Shown here: in pieces, positions 59,986 through 64,000 of the stretch
How the letters are laid out: the number at the start of each line of letters is the position of its first letter
Position numbering within the stretch: position 1 is the stretch's first letter
From: Bacteroidales bacterium
GTDB taxonomy: Bacteria; Bacteroidota; Bacteroidia; Bacteroidales; F082
Length of the DNA: 64,000 nucleotides
Assembly (NCBI GenBank): GCA_017477425.1
Contig: JAFUVT010000033.1
Coordinates: 248,001 to 312,000 of the forward strand
Direction of reading: 5' to 3'
The notes under the pieces: generated by a model
What the model was told of the DNA's origin: nothing
The model's database searches: none
The model's input: only the letters and a program-made list of their open reading frames with translations
Position numbers and translations under genes: made by a program

Positions 59986-61347
59986 ATGAAAGCAACTCGA
60001 ATCCTTACCTTGACTTCCGTCTTTGTTCTTGTGGCGGCTTCGATGTCGGCGCAGGACACCGTCACGATGAACCTGAAAGAGTGTATGCGCTATGCCGTGG
60101 AGCATTCCACGAAGGTGCGCATCCAAGAGGCCGACAACCGCGACGCACAAATCGACCGCCGCGACGCCATCCTCGCCGCCTTCACGCCGCAGGTGAGCGG
60201 CAGCACCTACGCCTATTCCAACTTCGGCCGCAGCATCGACCCCGAGACCAACACTTACATCCGGACGACCTCGTTCCACAACGGCTACAGCCTCTCGGCG
60301 GGAATGTATCTCTTCAACGGCTTTCAGGCGGTGAACAACCTGAAAATCACCAAGACCGCGCAACTGATGGGCTTGACCCAAGCGCAACAGTTGGAGGACC
60401 AAATCTGCCTCGCCACGATGGAGGCGTACTGCAATGTGCTGTATTACACCGAATTGGAGAAAGCCCTGCAAAACCAAGTGGCGACGGCTGAAAATGCCGT
60501 GCAACGGGCCGAGCGGCAGGAACAACTAGGCCAGAAGTCGCGCGCCGACGTGGTGCAGATGCAGGCCGACCTCGCCGACCGCCGCTACCAACTGACCACC
60601 TGTCGCAACAACCTCGCCAACGCCTTTATCACCCTGAAGGATGTGATGTTTTGGCCGATTGATGAACCGTTGAAAATTGATGAATCGTTTGTAGGGCTGT
60701 CACACCGTGGCAGCCGAACGGATGAATCGGAAGAAATTTCGCAATTGTTGTCATTTGCCCAAACCAACACACCTTCGATTCTTTTGGCGGAAGGCAAAAT
60801 GAAAAACGCCCGCCTGTCGCTGAAAACGGCGCGTTGGCAACTTCTGCCCACGCTGGCGCTGTATGGCGGCTGGTCGTCGAGTTATTTCACCTATCCTGGA
60901 ATGGAAGGCTATGTGCCCACGCCGTATTTCGACCAAATCAAGAACAATGGCGGCGAGTACATTCAGCTCTCGCTGAGCATCCCCATCTTCGACCGCCTTT
61001 CGGCACATTCCAACATCGCGAAGAAAAAGAACGCCTACGAACGCGCCCAAGCCGAGTACGAGCAGACGCTCCAGACCGTCGAGGCCGAGGTGCGCCGCGC
61101 CGTGGCCGACCGCGACGGCACCGCCGATGCCTTGCTTCAGGCCGAGGCCCGCGCCTCGTTGCAGCAGGAAGCCTACACGCTGAATGCCAAGCAGTTCGAG
61201 CAGGGCTTGATTTCGTCCATCGAGTACCAAACCGCATCGAACAACTACCTCAACGCCTTGGCGGAACAATTGAACGCGAAGCTTCAATACTTTATTAAAA
61301 ACAGCGTTGTAACTTTTTATGGGGGAACACCGTATATACAACAGTAA
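59986..61347 (+). CDS. TolC family outer membrane efflux protein
   Basis: A 453-residue outer-membrane channel. The signal peptide (MKATRILTLTSVFVLVAASMSAQ) is followed by two OEP repeats rich in long helices: TVTMNLKECMRYAVEHST, LEDQICLATMEAYCNVLYYTELEKAL, and the second half AQAEYEQTLQTVEAEVRRAV with LINxYxxA-like SSIEYQTASNNYLNALAEQLNAKL. It would form the exit duct of a tripartite pump. The next gene encodes an FtsX-type permease; ATPase and membrane fusion genes probably follow past the window. Confidence 0.9.
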   Translation: MKATRILTLTSVFVLVAASMSAQDTVTMNLKECMRYAVEHSTKVRIQEADNRDAQIDRRDAILAAFTPQVSGSTYAYSNFGRSIDPETNTYIRTTSFHNGYSLSAGMYLFNGFQAVNNLKITKTAQLMGLTQAQQLEDQICLATMEAYCNVLYYTELEKALQNQVATAENAVQRAERQEQLGQKSRADVVQMQADLADRRYQLTTCRNNLANAFITLKDVMFWPIDEPLKIDESFVGLSHRGSRTDESEEISQLLSFAQTNTPSILLAEGKMKNARLSLKTARWQLLPTLALYGGWSSSYFTYPGMEGYVPTPYFDQIKNNGGEYIQLSLSIPIFDRLSAHSNIAKKKNAYERAQAEYEQTLQTVEAEVRRAVADRDGTADALLQAEARASLQQEAYTLNAKQFEQGLISSIEYQTASNNYLNALAEQLNAKLQYFIKNSVVTFYGGTPYIQQ

Positions 61348-61372
61348 AACAATCAATAAAAACACAGACAAT

Positions 61373-63721
61373 ATGAAAAGCTATCTCAAATTCTTAAGCA
61401 GAAACAAACTCTACACCGTCATTGAGTTTGTGGGGCTGAGCGTGGCCTTGGCCTTTGTCATCATCAGCGTGTGCTATGCCGTGCAGCAATATGCCGTCAC
61501 GCGCGAGAACCCCGACCGCGAGCGCATCTACGCCGTGGGAACCAAGAGTTTTTCCAACGGCTACGGTATGAAAGACCTCATCGGCGACAAACTTCCCGAA
61601 GTGGAAAGCGTGACGCATTTCTTCTACAACAAAAACCATATCCTCAAGGTGGGCGACGAGGCCTCCGTCAGCAATTTCCTGTATTGCGACCGCGAGTTCT
61701 TCGACTTCTTCCCCGTGCGGTTCAAGGAAGGCAGCCCCGACAACCTTAACGAGGCCAACGCCGCCTTCATTTCGGAAAAAGTGGCTTCCAGAATGGAAGG
61801 CGAAATCATTGGCAGGCAAATGATTGCAGGCCGCGACACGCTGATCGTGGCAGGCATCATCTCCGACTTGGGCAGTTCGCTGTTGTACGACGCCGATGTC
61901 ATCGGCAACATCGCGACCTGCAAGCCAGTGAATATGTTCAGGAAGACCCCGTTTTTCTCCACGCATAACATCCATACTTTCCTGAAAGTCAGCCCGAATG
62001 CTGACCGCGCACTGCTGAAAGAAAAAATCACCGACCTTTGCAAAGAAGAATACGGCGACCACTTTACGACTTTCTACGATGAAAACGTTGAAATGCTTCG
62101 GATGGATGAAATCTTTTTCAGTGGCACCGAAATCGACTTGCAACAAGGCGACCGCTCTATGCTGCGCACGGTGGTTATCATCGGGCTGCTGTTGCTGCTT
62201 TCGGCGCTCATCAACTACATCAACCTGAATGTGGCCCTCGTGGGAAAACGCGCCAAGGAGATGGCCTCGCGGCGACTGCTCGGGGCACAGAAGTCCGACA
62301 TTGTGTGGAAATTCCTCGGCGAGGCCTTTGTCTTCACCTTGGGTTGCTTTGTCGTCGGGCTGCTCTTGGCCTACGCCTTGGCACCTTCGGTCAACAGTTT
62401 GCTGAAAGCCGATGTGGCGGTGCAGGTGCCGTTTACGCTACGTTATCTCGTTAGCTATCTGATTGTTGTGGTTGTGGTGGCGTTGTTGGCGGGCTGTTTG
62501 CCAGCCGCCATTGTTTCGCAGGCCAAGCCCATCGATGTGGTGAAAGGAACTTTCCGTTTCCGCACCCGAAAAGGTCTGTTACGGTTTTTCATCGTGTTCC
62601 AAAACATCATCTCTATCGTGCTGATTGCCTTGACGATAACGATGGAGCTACAGATGCGCCATCTGGTGGAGCGACCTATCGGATTGCAGACCGACAACCT
62701 GTATTACCTCAGTTCGCAGGTGAACTATTCCAAGCAACACGAAGCCTTTGTCGATGACCTTCGCGCCTTGCCTTGCGTAAGGGAATTGTCGAGAACCAAC
62801 AATATTCCGACTGTTTCCAATATGACGATGCTGATGCCCATATTGGGAGAGGCAGAAGAAAGAACGCACGTGAGTTTCTTTACCTGCGACACGGTGGCGT
62901 TCCGGATGTTGGGTTTTCAGGTGGTCGAGAAGTTCAACGAGCCAGGGGAGAACAGCGGTTGGATGACGCAAAGCACTGTGGCCGGGGTGACGGGTCTGCC
63001 TTACGGAGTCATCAACTACGACACGATTATGACTTGGGCAACGGATGCAATCGGTGATCTCGATATTTGTGGTGTCATCAAGGATTTCAATATGCTTGAC
63101 GCGCTCCACGCCACCGACGAGGATTATTGCATTGTCTTTAGCGGTGCTGACAAGGTAATGGGCCAGAGAATCGGCGGCATCCTGTTGGAGATCGTCGGCG
63201 ACCACGACGAAGCCAAACGCGCCATCGATGCGGTCTATGAGAAGCATTGCAAGGAGGCTTTCGGCACTTATATGGAGCCTAACAACAACGATTTCGTGAA
63301 GAATGTCATCGCCAAGAAGTACGAAAAGACGCACCGCCAGATGCGCCTCATCGAAATCATTATGGCCATTGCCGTGCTGCTTTCTTTGCTCGGCCTTGTG
63401 GCTATGAGCACGCATTTCGCTTCTGAACGCGAGAAGACCATCGCCATCCGCAAGGTGTTTGGCGGCACGATGCAGAGCGAAATCCGCCGCAACCTGAAAG
63501 AATATATTATTATGATACTGATAGCCAATGTGATAGCCATTCCCGTGGCGGTGTGGCTTTGCCAGCGTTATCTGGAGGAGTTTGCCTATCGCATCGGCCT
63601 TTCGCCGTGGATTTTCGGGGCGACGGTGGTCGTGTCGTTTGTGATCGCCATCGGCTCGGTGCTGTGGCAAATCGTCTCCGTGGCGCGGGTGAATCCGGTT
63701 TGGGCTTTGAAGAAAGAGTAG
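61373..63721 (+). CDS. FtsX/MacB-type ABC transporter permease
   Basis: A 782-residue inner-membrane protein with the double FtsX layout: helix 1 (LYTVIEFVGLSVALAFVIISV), a periplasmic MacB-like core (~50-265), three helices (~270-400, with ASRRLLGAQKSDIVWKFLGEA), then a second set of helix, periplasmic domain and three C-terminal helices (ending WQIVSVARVNPVWALKKE). Such permeases work with a LolD/MacB-like ATPase in export or signal-driven efflux. The start MKSYLKFLSRNK was chosen because the earlier in-frame ATG at 61319 lies inside tolC. It is the second gene of the sigma-54 operon. Confidence 0.88.
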   Translation: MKSYLKFLSRNKLYTVIEFVGLSVALAFVIISVCYAVQQYAVTRENPDRERIYAVGTKSFSNGYGMKDLIGDKLPEVESVTHFFYNKNHILKVGDEASVSNFLYCDREFFDFFPVRFKEGSPDNLNEANAAFISEKVASRMEGEIIGRQMIAGRDTLIVAGIISDLGSSLLYDADVIGNIATCKPVNMFRKTPFFSTHNIHTFLKVSPNADRALLKEKITDLCKEEYGDHFTTFYDENVEMLRMDEIFFSGTEIDLQQGDRSMLRTVVIIGLLLLLSALINYINLNVALVGKRAKEMASRRLLGAQKSDIVWKFLGEAFVFTLGCFVVGLLLAYALAPSVNSLLKADVAVQVPFTLRYLVSYLIVVVVVALLAGCLPAAIVSQAKPIDVVKGTFRFRTRKGLLRFFIVFQNIISIVLIALTITMELQMRHLVERPIGLQTDNLYYLSSQVNYSKQHEAFVDDLRALPCVRELSRTNNIPTVSNMTMLMPILGEAEERTHVSFFTCDTVAFRMLGFQVVEKFNEPGENSGWMTQSTVAGVTGLPYGVINYDTIMTWATDAIGDLDICGVIKDFNMLDALHATDEDYCIVFSGADKVMGQRIGGILLEIVGDHDEAKRAIDAVYEKHCKEAFGTYMEPNNNDFVKNVIAKKYEKTHRQMRLIEIIMAIAVLLSLLGLVAMSTHFASEREKTIAIRKVFGGTMQSEIRRNLKEYIIMILIANVIAIPVAVWLCQRYLEEFAYRIGLSPWIFGATVVVSFVIAIGSVLWQIVSVARVNPVWALKKE

Positions 63722-63855
63722 TTTGAATGTGGAATGATGAATTATGAATGCAGAATGGCGCGAAGCGGGTCTTCGGACTCCCCCCTGCCCCCCTCTCAGA
63801 GGGGGACGCGCAAAGCGACGCAGGGTTTGGGTCGAAAATTTGCGTCCGGCAGGCC

Positions 63856-63902
63856 AGCCCCGTAGGGGCGACGGGCATTAGGCAGGTGGTGTCAACCCCT
63901 GC
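63856..63902. repeat. GTAGGGGCGAC dispersed repeat, copy 1
   Basis: AGCCCCGTAGGGGCGAC followed by a shorter half ending AACCCCTGC; 77 bp before copy 2. The GCCCC/GGGGC part can form a hairpin. Preceded at 63781-63810 by another C-rich/G-rich stretch. Similar repeats are spread through Bacteroidota genomes between genes. Confidence 0.7.
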
Positions 63903-63932
63903 CAGCATCGGGTACGCCAACCCCGACAGGTT

Positions 63933-63980
63933 AGCCCCGTAGGGGCGACAGGATATTAAGCAGGCGGTGTGAACCCCTGC
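63933..63980. repeat. GTAGGGGCGAC dispersed repeat, copy 2
   Basis: Same block with a few substitutions (GACAGGATATTAAGCAGGC in place of GACGGGCATTAGGCAGGT) and the same ending AACCCCTGC. The rest of 63722-64000 has no gene I can support. Confidence 0.7.
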
Positions 63981-64000
63981 ACAACAAAAAGAAAACAATC

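Overview
The window looks like a chromosomal segment of an uncultured member of the Bacteroidota, most likely order Bacteroidales. Three things point there. Type IX secretion (T9SS) genes and T9SS-sorted proteins are present. Most genes carry the Bacteroidota housekeeping promoter with a -7 box of TAnnTTTG. Families typical of the phylum occur throughout (DUF5606, PCMD domain, YfhO, GldJ/PorU/PorV, P-loop ATPase/nuclease proteins). I saw no rRNA, tRNA, CRISPR array, prophage or transposase gene. The window starts inside a gene and ends in intergenic repeats.

Layout. 1-9.1 kb: T9SS core, with the start of a GldJ-like lipoprotein diverging from two translationally coupled PorU-type sortases and PorV. 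9.1-12 kb: a YihY/BrkB membrane protein and a polysaccharide flippase. 12-17.1 kb: two tandem, paralogous FG-GAP surface proteins with T9SS tails. 17.1-25.4 kb: surface glycan genes, namely an SDR-cytidylyltransferase fusion, two LicD transferases, two glycosyltransferases, a YfhO membrane protein and a methyltransferase. 25.4-35.3 kb: T9SS cargo (including a 1590-residue papain-like/beta-helix protein), a LytTR regulator, rpmH and pepD. 35.4-42.9 kb: small housekeeping genes, ending with pyrK-pyrD. 43-57.4 kb: murB, glycosyltransferases, ftsE, TPM-domain proteins, htpG and three P-loop ATPase/PD-(D/E)XK proteins. 57.4-64 kb: a lipoprotein, a DUF2807 protein, a PIN toxin-antitoxin pair, and a TolC-FtsX export operon.

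The best candidates for something new lie between 42.9 and 60 kb. (1) Each of the three ATPase/nuclease genes is accompanied by its own private inverted repeats, different for each gene, placed around its promoter and in one case also downstream. The arrangement recalls one-gene repeat-maintaining elements or self-addressed autoregulators. (2) Two transcription units, DUF2807 and tolC-ftsX, share near-identical sigma-54 promoters with paired upstream palindromes at the same spacing, so they probably form one regulon under an unseen enhancer-binding protein. A fifth copy of the palindrome stands alone. (3) Two dispersed intergenic repeats of about 135 bp fold into a stem carrying two GC-rich hairpins. 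(4) A palindromic repeat is inserted in frame inside murB.

How the parts fit. PorU and PorV are the cell-surface sortase machinery for the T9SS cargo encoded nearby. The flippase, glycosyltransferases, LicD proteins and cytidylyltransferase fusion look like a surface-glycan decoration set, which could relate to the anchor glycan of T9SS cargo; that link is inference.
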